In this document: positions 1 through 8,814 of the stretch, in pieces
Numbering within the stretch: position 1 is the first letter of the stretch
Layout of the letters: every line of letters begins with the position of its first letter
Assembly (NCBI RefSeq): GCF_012277295.1
Contig: NZ_CP051156.1
Coordinates: 620,001-684,000 of the forward strand
DNA length: 64,000 nucleotides
Reading direction: 5' to 3'
From: Wolbachia endosymbiont of Ctenocephalides felis wCfeT
Lineage (GTDB): Bacteria; Pseudomonadota; Alphaproteobacteria; Rickettsiales; Anaplasmataceae
Program-made: the position numbers and the translations under genes
The notes under the pieces: generated by a model
Told to the model about the DNA's origin: nothing
The model's input: the letters and a program-made list of their open reading frames with translations, nothing else
The model's database searches: none

Positions 1-501
1 TTGATCAATAGGATTGATAACAATTTCAGGTTGATTTTTTTTACTTAATTTACACCAACTATCAAATGCGTCTATAACAGAGCGTTTTAAAGCTTCTAAC
101 TCAACATTGTCTTCTTCATATTGATAATTATTCTCTAATTCTACTTTAGCTTGTAATAAAGTATGAGAACTAATGTATTGTAAAACTTTTCCTCTACTTA
201 TCCCTTCAACTACAATTTTTACTGCATTGTCAGGTAACTTTATTAATGGTTGTATGACATTTGCTACTACACCAATTTCATAAAGATCTTCTGGCTCTGG
301 GTTGTCAATAGAGCCATCTTGCTGTGCAATAAGAAGAATCTCTTTCTGTTGATTATTGCTTATTGCATACTCCAGTGCGTTGATTGACTTTTCTCTACCA
401 ATAAATAAAGGTACCTTTATCTTTGGGAAGATTACCAAATCCCTTAAAGGCAGTACTGGTAATGTAACAAGATCAGAACTTACAACATTTTCAATGTTCA
501 T
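1..501 (-). CDS. lon: Lon protease, N-terminal part (runs off the left edge)
   Basis: ATP-dependent serine protease of the cytoplasm. Only the first 167 codons lie in the window, and the frame is open to base 1. The N-terminus carries the Lon substrate-binding domain signature: LPVLPLRDLVIFP near residues 13-25, then PLFIGREKSI. The AAA+ and Ser-Lys protease parts are outside the window. The chosen ATG (499-501) has a GAGG about 8 bases upstream; a second ATG between them reaches a stop after one codon. Lon follows clpX by 15 bases on the same strand, completing the order tig-clpP-clpX-lon known from many Proteobacteria. Family call is certain for the part seen; integrity of the rest is unknown. 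Confidence 0.95.
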   Translation of the reverse strand, partial: MNIENVVSSDLVTLPVLPLRDLVIFPKIKVPLFIGREKSINALEYAISNNQQKEILLIAQQDGSIDNPEPEDLYEIGVVANVIQPLIKLPDNAVKIVVEGISRGKVLQYISSHTLLQAKVELENNYQYEEDNVELEALKRSVIDAFDSWCKLSKKNQPEIVINPIDQ

Positions 502-516
502 AACATATGCCTCAAG

Positions 517-1794
517 TTAGTTGTTAACTGTTTTAATATTATTTTTGTTATTATTATCAAGAATTACTTTACCTGACTCTACCATTTCCTTAGTAACTAA
601 TATTGTACTTCCTTCAAAACCTCCGTTTCCAGCTGTATACATAACATCAAGTAAAAGCGATTCTAAAATAGCACGTAACATCCTTGCTCCGGTTTTGTAG
701 CTTAGAGCTTTTTCGGCAATAGCTGAGATTGCGTCGTCTTCAAGTTCTAGATTTACTTTACTAAATGCGAGTAACGCTTTGTATTGCTTTATTAAAGCAT
801 TTCTTGGTTCTGTTAATACATGTACTAAATCTTCATGATCTAGTTCATCTAAAACGGCAATGATTGGAACCCGTCCTACAAACTCAGGTATTAAACCAAA
901 CTTGATTAAATCTTCAGGTTGAACATCGCGTAAAGAATTTTTCTTTTTCTGCTCTTTAGACTGACTTATATCTGCTCCAAAGCCAACAGATGTTCCCTTT
1001 TTTCTTGCTTCAATAACCTTTTCTATCCCTTCAAAAGCTCCTCCACAAATGAACAATATATTGCTAGTATCAACTTGTATGAACTCTTGCTGTGGATGCT
1101 TTCGCCCCCCTTGTGGTGGGACATACGCAATTGTACCTTCCATGATCTTAAGCAGAGCTTGCTGAACTCCTTCACCTGAAACGTCACGAGTAATTGAAGT
1201 GCTTTCAGATTTTCTAGTTATCTTATCTATTTCATCTATAAACACTATACCACGCTGTGCTTTTGCAATATCGTAATTTGCAGCTTGTAATAAACGAGAT
1301 AATACACTTTCCACGTCATCACCCACATAACCAGCTTCGGTTAGGGTTGTTGCATCAGCCATAGCAAACGGCACATCTGAAACTTTAGCAAGAGTTTTTG
1401 CCAACAAAGTTTTACCAGAGCCAGTAGGACCAATAAGCATTATGTTTGATTTTTCAATTTCTATATCGCTTATTGTATTAAATTGTGCCATAGATTGGCA
1501 GTGATTATACATAGCAACAGAAAGAACGTGTTGCGCGTGTTCCTGACCTACAACGTGCTTGCCAAGGAAATTTCTTATGTCTTCAGGTTTTTTAAGCAAT
1601 ATTTTTAGATCAGATACTGGATCTGGTCTAAAAGGCCTGTTCTTTTCATGATTTATTGCCTTATGAGATAACTCTATGCACTCATTGCAAATAAATACTC
1701 TTATACTTTCCGAAGAGTTAGTAATCAATTTCTCAACTTCATCCTGCCCTTTATTACAAAAAGAGCAGTAGTGTAAATCACTATTATTTTCCAT
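517..1794 (-). CDS. clpX: ATP-dependent Clp protease ATP-binding subunit ClpX
   Basis: AAA+ unfoldase that feeds substrates into the ClpP chamber. The 425 residues match the family length. An N-terminal C4 zinc-binding domain is visible (CSFC near residue 10, CNEC near residue 36), then Walker A GPTGSGKT near residue 122 and Walker B IVFIDEID near 184. The VGFGA tripeptide-loop region, which contacts ClpP, lies near residue 270. The start ATG overlaps the clpP stop codon (TAATG), so translation is probably coupled. The C-terminal tail is rich in Asn and Lys and not conserved. No damage is seen. Confidence 0.97.
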   Translation of the reverse strand: MENNSDLHYCSFCNKGQDEVEKLITNSSESIRVFICNECIELSHKAINHEKNRPFRPDPVSDLKILLKKPEDIRNFLGKHVVGQEHAQHVLSVAMYNHCQSMAQFNTISDIEIEKSNIMLIGPTGSGKTLLAKTLAKVSDVPFAMADATTLTEAGYVGDDVESVLSRLLQAANYDIAKAQRGIVFIDEIDKITRKSESTSITRDVSGEGVQQALLKIMEGTIAYVPPQGGRKHPQQEFIQVDTSNILFICGGAFEGIEKVIEARKKGTSVGFGADISQSKEQKKKNSLRDVQPEDLIKFGLIPEFVGRVPIIAVLDELDHEDLVHVLTEPRNALIKQYKALLAFSKVNLELEDDAISAIAEKALSYKTGARMLRAILESLLLDVMYTAGNGGFEGSTILVTKEMVESGKVILDNNNKNNIKTVNN

Positions 1795-2414
1795 TACCCC
1801 ACCTTTTCTTTTATATCTTCAACTTTAATATCTGTACGTTCGGCTATCACTCTGTCAATCAAGCCAATTTTTTGTGCTTCTTCAGGACTCATGAAATTAT
1901 CTCTTTCCATCATTCTTTTAATTTCTTTTAGTGAATTTCCAGTATGTGTTTCATAAATCTCATTTAATTTTTCCTTAACTCGTAAAATTTCCTTAGCATG
2001 TATTTCAATATCAGTTGCTTGGCCCTGGTAACCGCCAGATGGCTGATGTATCATGATTCTTGAATGAGGTAGCGAGAAACGCTTGCCTTTTGCACCAGCT
2101 GTCAGTAACAACGAGCCCATTGATGCGGCTTGACCTATACACAAAGTTGAAACATCTGGTTTGATGTACTGCATTGTATCGTAGATTGATAAGCCAGCAG
2201 TAACTACACCCCCTGGTGAATTAATGTACATAGAAATATCCTTGTCAGGATTTTCCGATTCTAAAAATAAAAGCTGTGCTACTATTACGCTGGCCATGTT
2301 ATCTTCAATAGGGCCGGTAACAAAAATTATTCTCTCTTTTACTAGCCTTGAATATATATCATAAGCACGTTCACCGCGGCTAGTTTGTTCAACTACAATT
2401 GGTATAAGAGTCAT
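1794..2414 (-). CDS. clpP: ATP-dependent Clp protease proteolytic subunit ClpP
   Basis: Serine peptidase that forms the tetradecameric proteolytic chamber used with ClpX. At 206 residues it has normal length. The catalytic Ser lies in [10 protein letters not shown] (near residue 98), the His in [11 protein letters not shown] (near residue 123), and the Asp in GLIDRVI near residue 172. It is the second gene of tig-clpP-clpX-lon and overlaps clpX by one base. Its product would be cytoplasmic. It appears intact. Confidence 0.97.
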   Translation of the reverse strand: MTLIPIVVEQTSRGERAYDIYSRLVKERIIFVTGPIEDNMASVIVAQLLFLESENPDKDISMYINSPGGVVTAGLSIYDTMQYIKPDVSTLCIGQAASMGSLLLTAGAKGKRFSLPHSRIMIHQPSGGYQGQATDIEIHAKEILRVKEKLNEIYETHTGNSLKEIKRMMERDNFMSPEEAQKIGLIDRVIAERTDIKVEDIKEKVG

Positions 2415-2426
2415 GTCTTTCTCCTA

Positions 2427-3770
2427 TTAAATATTATCAAATAATTCTTTTAATTCTTTTACAGAAATAGTCTGCTCTTCTTTACTCACTTTCTCTATTA
2501 TATAGTCTGTAACTTTGTACTCAAGTGCTTGCCCTCTAACTAGCTCTTGAAATCGCCTATCTGATTTAAAGTATTTTAATACTTCCTCAAACGGCATATC
2601 TCTACTAACATATTGATTTGCCATAACATTTAAAATATCATTTTGAGTTAATGATATTTTATTCTCTGTGCTAAACTTCATAAATAACATAGCAAGCTTT
2701 ACACGTTTTTCGGCTTCTTTATATGAGTCATCATGAGTACTGGATTCTCTTTCTACTCTCTGCTGTTCCTGCTTGACTAAGTCTTCAGGCAAATCAAAGT
2801 TGTAGCTAGCATGTAAAAGATCAAATAGCTCCTTTTTCATTAAAAGCTCTACCATTTCTGTGCATTGATTACTAACCACCTCTTTTGTATGGGCTGCTAA
2901 GTCGGAGTAATTTTCAAACCCCATACCCTTAGCCATTTCTTCATCATTGTCTAAATCTTTGGTAACTTGAATATCATGTACTTTAACAGAAAAATCAGCC
3001 TCCTGTCCTGCAAGGGAAATAGCTTGGTAATTTTCAGGAAAAGTTACTTTAAGGCTCTTTGTTTCTCCCTTTTTTGTGCCTATTAATTGACTTTCAAAGC
3101 CATCAATAAATTTACCAGATCCTAAAATTACTGAGGCACCTTTGTCACTTCCGCCCTGAAAGAGCTTATTCCTCATTCGCCCTTCAAAATCAATTATTAA
3201 CTTGTCTCCATTTTTTGCCTGATAAGAAGCATCTTCAACAGAGGCAAAATTAGGAAATTTTGTTTTAATAGAATCAATAAATTCCTTTATATCTTCATCT
3301 TCAATTTTTGCTTCCAATTTCTTTAAGTTTATTTTCTCAAGATCTATTACTGGCACTTCTGGCATTGATTCAAAAGATAGTTTATACACAAAGCCGCTTT
3401 CTTCGTTAGTTTTGTCCAAGTCTGGCAATGTTACAACTTCAACTTTAGGATAAATATGGGATTCAACTTTGATTTTCTTCATTAAATCTTCTGAGCAATA
3501 ATCAATTACATTATTTATTACATACTCCAAAGCTTCACCTCTGTAGTTTTTAACCACAAGATCATAAGGCGTCTTACCTGCTCTGAATCCAGGTAATTTT
3601 ACATTTTCTGCTATTTCCTGCAAACGGGAGTCCATCTTTTGCTTTATGTAGTCAATACTAACTGTGACTTCATATTCATGCTTTAGTTTATCTATATTAA
3701 GCTCTTTGTAAGTATATACGCTATTTGGTGCATCTACTTCAACTGTGCTTTGAGGTGTGTTATTAGACAT
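2427..3770 (-). CDS. tig: Trigger factor, ribosome-associated chaperone and prolyl isomerase
   Basis: Binds nascent chains at the ribosome exit tunnel. The 447-residue protein shows the ribosome-binding signature GFRAGKTP near residue 62 and a central FKBP-like domain ([10 protein letters not shown] near 189 to FSVKVHDIQ near 270). A helical C-terminal chaperone domain follows. It is the first gene of the tig-clpP-clpX-lon cluster, 12 bases upstream of clpP. A tRNA-Leu gene lies upstream on the same strand. The FKBP domain holds [12 protein letters not shown], a normal family variant. It appears intact. Confidence 0.95.
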   Translation of the reverse strand: MSNNTPQSTVEVDAPNSVYTYKELNIDKLKHEYEVTVSIDYIKQKMDSRLQEIAENVKLPGFRAGKTPYDLVVKNYRGEALEYVINNVIDYCSEDLMKKIKVESHIYPKVEVVTLPDLDKTNEESGFVYKLSFESMPEVPVIDLEKINLKKLEAKIEDEDIKEFIDSIKTKFPNFASVEDASYQAKNGDKLIIDFEGRMRNKLFQGGSDKGASVILGSGKFIDGFESQLIGTKKGETKSLKVTFPENYQAISLAGQEADFSVKVHDIQVTKDLDNDEEMAKGMGFENYSDLAAHTKEVVSNQCTEMVELLMKKELFDLLHASYNFDLPEDLVKQEQQRVERESSTHDDSYKEAEKRVKLAMLFMKFSTENKISLTQNDILNVMANQYVSRDMPFEEVLKYFKSDRRFQELVRGQALEYKVTDYIIEKVSKEEQTISVKELKELFDNI

Positions 3771-3922
3771 TGTAATCCACTTATTAATATTTTAATTTTT
3801 ATTTTTATAAAGTTATTTTAACAGAATTTTAAGTAAAATACAATCTTTAAGAAAGGTTTTTCCTATAAACATCAATTGTATTCATTGATTATAAATTTTC
3901 CCTTAAAACACGAGCTTTAAAG

Positions 3923-4004
3923 TGCGGATAGAGGGACTTGAACCCCCACGAGCAAGCTCACCAGGACCTAAACCTGGCACGTCTACCAATTTCGCCATAT
4001 CCGC
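3923..4004 (-). tRNA. tRNA-Leu (anticodon UAG)
   Basis: Read on the minus strand, the gene starts GCGGATATGGCGAAATTGGT and has the T-arm GGTTCAAGTCC. The acceptor stem GCGGATA pairs with TATCCGC. The anticodon loop TTTAGGT, closed by CCAGG/CCTGG, gives UAG. A variable arm fits a class II leucine tRNA. No CCA is encoded. It sits between tig and the divergent BON lipoprotein gene. Confidence 0.93.
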
Positions 4005-4128
4005 AAGAGTACTTTATATAGGTATAACATTTGAAATATTCAAGCTCGGATTTGATTCCTGGTATTTACACAATCAGAAAAGCCTATTAATATTTCTTTA
4101 TGAAAGCTCAAAACTCCAAAAGTTAATA

Positions 4129-4725
4129 ATGAGATTAATAACAAGCCTCCTACTTGCACTTTTTTTAATTACGCAAAGTGGTTGTACAACCCTTTTAATA
4201 GGTGGTTTAGTGGCCACAGCAACTGCAACGGCAATTACAATGCAGGATAAATCCTTAGGCAATATCATCGATGACACTGCCATGGTCATAAAAATTAATA
4301 AAGGGCTTTTAAAGCATGGATTGTTTTCGTCTATAAAGGCTAAAGTAAGTGAAGGTAGGGTATTACTAATTGGAAATGTTGACACTCCAGAAAAACAACT
4401 TACAGCAGAAAAGGTAGCTTGGGGACAAAAGGAAGTTAAGGAAGTGATAAATGAGATAAGAGTGACTCCAATTCATATGTCTTCCATACTCGATACCACT
4501 GTAGATGGTTTGATAACAGCGGAGATAAAAACAAGATTACTGAGCAAAAGAAATATAAAATCGATTAATTATAGTGTTAATACAATTGATGGAGTTGTTT
4601 ATTTGATGGGTATAGCTCAAGATAAGGCAGAGTTAAAAGCCGTGATAGCCATTGCAAGAAAAGTAAAAGGGGTAAAACAAGTTGTGAGTTATGTGAGATA
4701 CAGGCACAGTAAACTACGTCATTAA
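4129..4725 (+). CDS. BON-domain lipoprotein (OsmY/Slp-like, periplasmic)
   Basis: A 198-residue secreted protein with two BON domains (about residues 45-110 and 125-190), which are thought to bind phospholipid membranes. The N-terminus MRLITSLLLALFL is a signal peptide, followed by TQSGC. Position -3 of this lipobox is Gln rather than Leu, so lipidation is likely but not certain. A longer open frame exists upstream from 3922, but it runs through the tRNA-Leu gene, so the ATG at 4129, right before the signal peptide, is preferred. It lies 14 bases upstream of gshB and may share its transcript. The substrate is unknown. Confidence 0.82.
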   Translation: MRLITSLLLALFLITQSGCTTLLIGGLVATATATAITMQDKSLGNIIDDTAMVIKINKGLLKHGLFSSIKAKVSEGRVLLIGNVDTPEKQLTAEKVAWGQKEVKEVINEIRVTPIHMSSILDTTVDGLITAEIKTRLLSKRNIKSINYSVNTIDGVVYLMGIAQDKAELKAVIAIARKVKGVKQVVSYVRYRHSKLRH

Positions 4726-4739
4726 AAGATAGGTGTAAA

Positions 4740-5657
4740 ATGAAAGTTGCTTTTCAAATGGATGCAAATATCAATTTTGAAACCGATACCACATTTTTGC
4801 TTATAAAAGAAGCACAAAGAAGAGGGCATGAGATTTTCATTTATACTCCTAATGATTTGGCACTCAAGCTCAATAAACCAATTGCCATGGCTCATAGGAT
4901 AAGTATTGATGATTGTAGTTTTACCGCAAAGGAGAGTGTAACAATCAATCTAAATGAAGTAGATATTATCTTTATAAGACAAGACCCACCATTTGATATG
5001 CGTTACATTACAACAACTTATATCTTAGAAAAAACTGGTGCATTAGTAATAAATAATCCAACAGAAATAAGAAACTGCCCAGAGAAGTTAATAACTTCTC
5101 TGTTTCCAGAACTCATTCCACCAACTTTAATCACCGAGAATATATCGATGATTAGGGATTTTCATCGCGATTATAAAGATATAATACTGAAACCATTATA
5201 TAGTTATGGCGGTAATGATGTAATAAGAATACAAGATAAAAGTAGCATTCAAGTAGTAGTGGAGCTTATGGTGGCAAAATACGAATGCCCAATTATTGCG
5301 CAAGCGTTCTGTAAAAATATAGATAAAGATAAAAGAATACTATTGCTTGATGGAAGCCCAATAGGAGCAATGAAGAGAGTTCCACAAGTAAGTGGGGAAA
5401 TTAGAACAAATGTGCGGCTTGGGGCAAGTTTTGAGCCCATTGAAATGGACGATAGAGATAATGAAATATGTAGCAAAATAGGTCCAGAGCTAGAGAAGCG
5501 AGGACTTACATTTGTTGGCATTGATATCATGGACGGTTTTTTACTTGAAATTAACACAACCTCTCCCACAGGGGTGGTTTACGTCAATAAATTATATAAA
5601 AAGTCACTGGAAATAGATCTTTGGGATGCGTTTGAAGCAAAAGTACAGTTAAGTTAA
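4740..5657 (+). CDS. gshB: Glutathione synthetase
   Basis: ATP-grasp ligase that joins gamma-glutamylcysteine and glycine to give glutathione. At 305 residues it is close to the family length (about 315). Family signatures include DIIFIRQDPPFD near residue 77, LKPLYSYGGNDV near 146, and the C-terminal ATP-grasp motif LLEINTTSPTG near 267. It follows the BON lipoprotein gene closely. A bidirectional hairpin lies just after its stop. The gene for the preceding step, gshA, is not in this window. Confidence 0.95.
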   Translation: MKVAFQMDANINFETDTTFLLIKEAQRRGHEIFIYTPNDLALKLNKPIAMAHRISIDDCSFTAKESVTINLNEVDIIFIRQDPPFDMRYITTTYILEKTGALVINNPTEIRNCPEKLITSLFPELIPPTLITENISMIRDFHRDYKDIILKPLYSYGGNDVIRIQDKSSIQVVVELMVAKYECPIIAQAFCKNIDKDKRILLLDGSPIGAMKRVPQVSGEIRTNVRLGASFEPIEMDDRDNEICSKIGPELEKRGLTFVGIDIMDGFLLEINTTSPTGVVYVNKLYKKSLEIDLWDAFEAKVQLS

Positions 5658-5680
5658 TTTAAAAATTTCATATGTGAAAA

Positions 5681-5711
5681 AAAGATCTAAGCAGCTACTA
5701 CTTAGATCTTT
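5681..5711. terminator. Bidirectional hairpin terminator between gshB and the convergent hypothetical gene
   Basis: A perfect 11-bp inverted repeat, AAAGATCTAAG (5681-5691) and CTTAGATCTTT (5701-5711), encloses a 9-base loop. An A-run precedes it and T-rich sequence follows, so it could terminate transcription from both sides. It lies between two convergent genes. Confidence 0.75.
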
Positions 5712-5749
5712 ATTATACCCCTCAGGCCTCACACCGTAAAAGCAGTATT

Positions 5750-6253
5750 TTATGAGAAACTTATGTCAACGTAGCACTTGTCAGGTAAGTCGTAATCGTT
5801 CCATTCACCAAACTTTAAACTGGAACTAATTCCTTGAGGGTCATTTACTGGCACTATGCCATTTAATGTAAGCCCTGTTGTAAACCAGCTATTATCTTTC
5901 TCTATTATTGTTATCTTATCACTACCAAGTGCTTTTAATGCTATAGTTGCATCTTTACCGTTGTTTGTAAGTGCATTAGCACCACTTTTGTTTATTTTGA
6001 TACCCGTAATTGTAAAGCAATTTTCTGGCCTTTCTAAATGTAATTTTAAACTTCCTTTACCGGTGCCACTATCAGTAATTGTAAAAGTGCCTTTATAGTC
6101 TTGACCTACAATAACAATTTCTTGATCATTAGCCAAGTTACGGATTCCTTCGTCAAGCAATGTTTCTTCTGCTGTATTAGAAACAATTGTGACTGCTTTT
6201 TTACCGTTTACCGTAATACCAGTAAGTTTCTTTAATTTGATTTTTGCTGTCAT
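5750..6253 (-). CDS. Hypothetical protein with repeated beta-type segments
   Basis: A protein of 167 residues that I do not recognise. No signal peptide, membrane segment or cofactor motif is visible. Three similar short stretches recur: LTGITVNG near residue 10, FTITGIKIN near 81 and FTTGLTLNG near 126. They alternate with Lys/Asp/Gly-rich turns, which suggests a repeated beta-sandwich or beta-solenoid unit. The ATG at 6253 is chosen because GAGG lies 5 bases upstream; a longer frame would need a TTG start at 6277. It converges on gshB and lies downstream of the TolA-like gene on the same strand. Confidence 0.6.
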   Translation of the reverse strand: MTAKIKLKKLTGITVNGKKAVTIVSNTAEETLLDEGIRNLANDQEIVIVGQDYKGTFTITDSGTGKGSLKLHLERPENCFTITGIKINKSGANALTNNGKDATIALKALGSDKITIIEKDNSWFTTGLTLNGIVPVNDPQGISSSLKFGEWNDYDLPDKCYVDISFS

Positions 6254-6350
6254 CTCTGCCTCATAATTAACTATCAAACCTGTTTTTAATTGGAATTTGT
6301 TAAGTTATTATTAATTGGGGTGAATTTTATCGGAGCAAAATCAGAAGTTT

Positions 6351-7073
6351 CTACTTTAAAATAAAATCTAACGTTATTTCACGCCAAATATGGTAATGCT
6401 CTATTGGTAAATTATTGAATGGGCTACATTTATACACTGCACGCATTGCAGTGTCTGCTATTGATCTAAAAAGTGGATTATTATGATAGGTGTAGTTTTC
6501 TGCCACATCTGCCATTACTACCTCTCCTTTATTAGATAATAACAAATTGATTTTTATATTAAAGTTCTCTGTATGGGCCATATTTTCAGAAATGCTCCAA
6601 CACTTTGCTAGCTGATTTCTTATGGAATCAATAATTTCTGTTATAACTTTTTTCGTATTTTGTTTTGCTATGGGCTTTACAGTAATATTTTCATTGGTTT
6701 TCTTTTCAAGTTGTGTTTCTTTTTCCACTTGGGATTTATTGCGCTCTTCAAGTGCACTATTTTCTTCTGAGACTTGATCATCATAAATGGGCTTTAAATC
6801 CTTTTTCCTGCTTGGTTCAGGGTTAAATTCTTCTTGTACTTCAATTATCTGCCTTACAATTTGTTGTTTTGCTATATCTTTTTTTCTCTTTGGTGTGGGA
6901 ATAAACTCCTCTTCGATATTATTTTCTACCTGAGATTGTGCAGATAATGGGGAAAATATAAAGTAATATACAAGCGACAGGAGAATAAAATTAGAACAGA
7001 TATTACAACACTTAGCAGTTAATACATTTAAATTTCTTATAAGAAGTCCAGCAGACATTAAATTGCTTAGCAC
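6351..7073 (-). CDS. tolA: TolA-like / TonB C-terminal domain protein
   Basis: Probable envelope-spanning protein of a Tol-type system. One hydrophobic segment near residues 27-45 would anchor it in the inner membrane. A charged periplasmic stretch follows with repeated blocks (EFIPTPKRKKD near 55, EFNPEPSRKKD near 80). The C-terminal domain from about residue 145 carries the alphaproteobacterial TolA pattern: AKCWSI, then GEVVMADV, AMRAVYKCSPF and a final ITLDFIL. The start is uncertain: a GTG at 7073 follows AAAGGA too closely, and an ATG lies five codons later. tolB and pal are not adjacent. The domain call is firm; the gene symbol is an inference. Confidence 0.7.
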   Translation of the reverse strand: MLSNLMSAGLLIRNLNVLTAKCCNICSNFILLSLVYYFIFSPLSAQSQVENNIEEEFIPTPKRKKDIAKQQIVRQIIEVQEEFNPEPSRKKDLKPIYDDQVSEENSALEERNKSQVEKETQLEKKTNENITVKPIAKQNTKKVITEIIDSIRNQLAKCWSISENMAHTENFNIKINLLLSNKGEVVMADVAENYTYHNNPLFRSIADTAMRAVYKCSPFNNLPIEHYHIWREITLDFILK

Positions 7074-7124
7074 GTCCTTTATTTGCCATACTTTAGTGAT
7101 TTAAAATCAATATTGAGTAGAAAG

Positions 7125-7388
7125 TCAACACTTTTCATTTTGGCTAGGTTGTAATGGCATGGTAATTTCTACGGTCACGTCCTCCATTTCCGTTTGTGCT
7201 ATAATTTTTGGCGTTGTTTGATATCTATTTCTTCTGTCTTCTCGTAATGTACCAAACGTGCGAAGCATGCTTCCTTCATTGTTAGCTTCTGGCTCTGCCG
7301 GTGGTGGACAACAGCGGCGAATTGGATCTGTTCCTGAAATGAGAAGGCACATACCTACGATTAAAAGAACAAAAGTTAAAAAAATCAT
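7125..7388 (-). CDS. Small single-span membrane protein, unknown function
   Basis: An 87-residue protein that begins with a hydrophobic segment (MIFLTFVLLIVGMCLL). It continues into a hydrophilic part with a CCPPP cluster near residue 27 and an acidic/Thr-rich tail. No known domain is recognised. The frame stays open upstream to a TTG at 7472, but the ATG at 7388 begins just before the membrane segment and is preferred; neither has a clear ribosome-binding site. It lies 51 bases upstream of the TolA-like gene on the same strand, so a shared envelope role is possible but unproven. Confidence 0.5.
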   Translation of the reverse strand: MIFLTFVLLIVGMCLLISGTDPIRRCCPPPAEPEANNEGSMLRTFGTLREDRRNRYQTTPKIIAQTEMEDVTVEITMPLQPSQNEKC

Positions 7389-7519
7389 TGTTAAAAGTAA
7401 TTCGTGGGTAGTAATTATGCGAAAAAGAGCGTGGAAAATCCATAAAATTTTATAAATATCTCTTTTTGGCAATAAAGCAATACTTTAGTATAATAAAGAT
7501 TTATTTTGAATTTACCATA

Positions 7520-8701
7520 GTGAAGACAGTTTCAGTTTTGGGATCTACAGGTAGCATAGGAAAAAGCACTGTAGATTTACTTTTTAGTAATAGAGAAGAA
7601 TACCAAGTTGAAGCGTTAAGTGCTAATTCAAATTTTGCTCTTCTAGCGCATCAAGCAAAACTATTGAATGCTAAATATGTCGCTATTTCCGATAAAAAAT
7701 TCTACAAATCTCTTAAGGAAAGTCTATTTGGTACTAATATTAAAATAGAAGTTGATATAGCAAGTGTTGCTGCTATGCCTGTTGATCTTTCAGTGATTGC
7801 GATAGTTGGAATTGCTGGTCTTGAACCAGTAATGCGAGTGATAGAAAGCGGCACTAAAGTGATTGCATTAGCAAATAAGGAAAGTATTGTTTGTGGTGGA
7901 AGATTACTGCTTGAAAGAGCCAAAAAGAAAGATATAAAAATAATCCCCATTGATTCTGAGCACAATGCAATTTTCCAGGTGCTGCAGAATGATAATAAAT
8001 GCGTAGAGAAAATCATACTTACTGCTTCTGGTGGACCATTTTTGAATTACGGTTATGAGCAGTTAAGGAATGTTACGGTAAATCAGGCGCTGAGTCATCC
8101 AACTTGGAATATGGGAAGGAAAATTTCAATTGACAGTGCAACAATGATGAACAAAGCACTAGAAATAATAGAAGCACACAATTTATTCACTATTGCTCCA
8201 AATGAGATTGAAGCAATAGTGCATCCTGAGTCAATAATACATGGTATTGTCGTGTATAGAGATGGTTTCAATATTGCTGTACTTGCAGAGCATGATATGA
8301 CAATTCCAATTTCATATGCTCTATTTTTGCCAGAAAGATCAGTCTTAGATTATAAATTGGATTTAACAAAGCAGAAAAATTTAACCTTTCAGGCGCCGGA
8401 TCATAAGCGTTTTCCTGCTCTAAATCTTGGTATGGAAGTATTAAATTCTTCTAATGCTCACACAAATAGCATAGTGTTCAATGCTGCAAATGAAGTGGCT
8501 GTAAATGCATTTTTAAAGTCACAAATAGGCTTTATGGAGATAGTAGAAGTAGTAAGATCAACATTAGAGAGTTTTGATGATTATGTTGGTGTTGATTCAT
8601 TGTCTGATATAATCAACATTGACCGTGAAAGCCGTGCAATTGCTGGTGCTAATTTAAATGTAGAGAAGTCTATTGCGTATCCATTCAGGTGTATGGCTTA
8701 A
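7520..8701 (+). CDS. dxr: 1-deoxy-D-xylulose 5-phosphate reductoisomerase, last codons replaced by an IS end
   Basis: Second enzyme of the non-mevalonate isoprenoid pathway; NADPH- and divalent-metal-dependent. The GTG at 7520 places GSTGSIGKST, the NADPH-binding loop, at the N-terminus. An upstream open frame to 7466 adds unrelated residues. Metal-site residues are seen in PIDSEHNAIFQ, the substrate loop in ATMMNKALEI, and VHPESIIHG near residue 234. An IS66-family end begins at 8677, so the last seven residues (YPFRCMA) and the stop codon come from the IS. Nearly the whole family length is kept, so the enzyme may still work. The native 3' end is not found on the far side of the IS. Confidence 0.92.
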   Translation: MKTVSVLGSTGSIGKSTVDLLFSNREEYQVEALSANSNFALLAHQAKLLNAKYVAISDKKFYKSLKESLFGTNIKIEVDIASVAAMPVDLSVIAIVGIAGLEPVMRVIESGTKVIALANKESIVCGGRLLLERAKKKDIKIIPIDSEHNAIFQVLQNDNKCVEKIILTASGGPFLNYGYEQLRNVTVNQALSHPTWNMGRKISIDSATMMNKALEIIEAHNLFTIAPNEIEAIVHPESIIHGIVVYRDGFNIAVLAEHDMTIPISYALFLPERSVLDYKLDLTKQKNLTFQAPDHKRFPALNLGMEVLNSSNAHTNSIVFNAANEVAVNAFLKSQIGFMEIVEVVRSTLESFDDYVGVDSLSDIINIDRESRAIAGANLNVEKSIAYPFRCMA

Positions 8702-8814
8702 GAAGCAATAGCCAGTAGGTTTTGAAAAAGATTTAACTTCTTTTGCCTCCAAGTCAAGTACAATGAAATTATCCTCTCAAGAAACATATTTCCCCGTTTC
8801 GATTGTGTAAAATA

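Noticed and set aside
3922..4128. Upstream extension of the BON lipoprotein gene
   Set aside because: It reads through the tRNA-Leu gene and precedes a clear signal peptide, so the ATG at 4129 is the real start.
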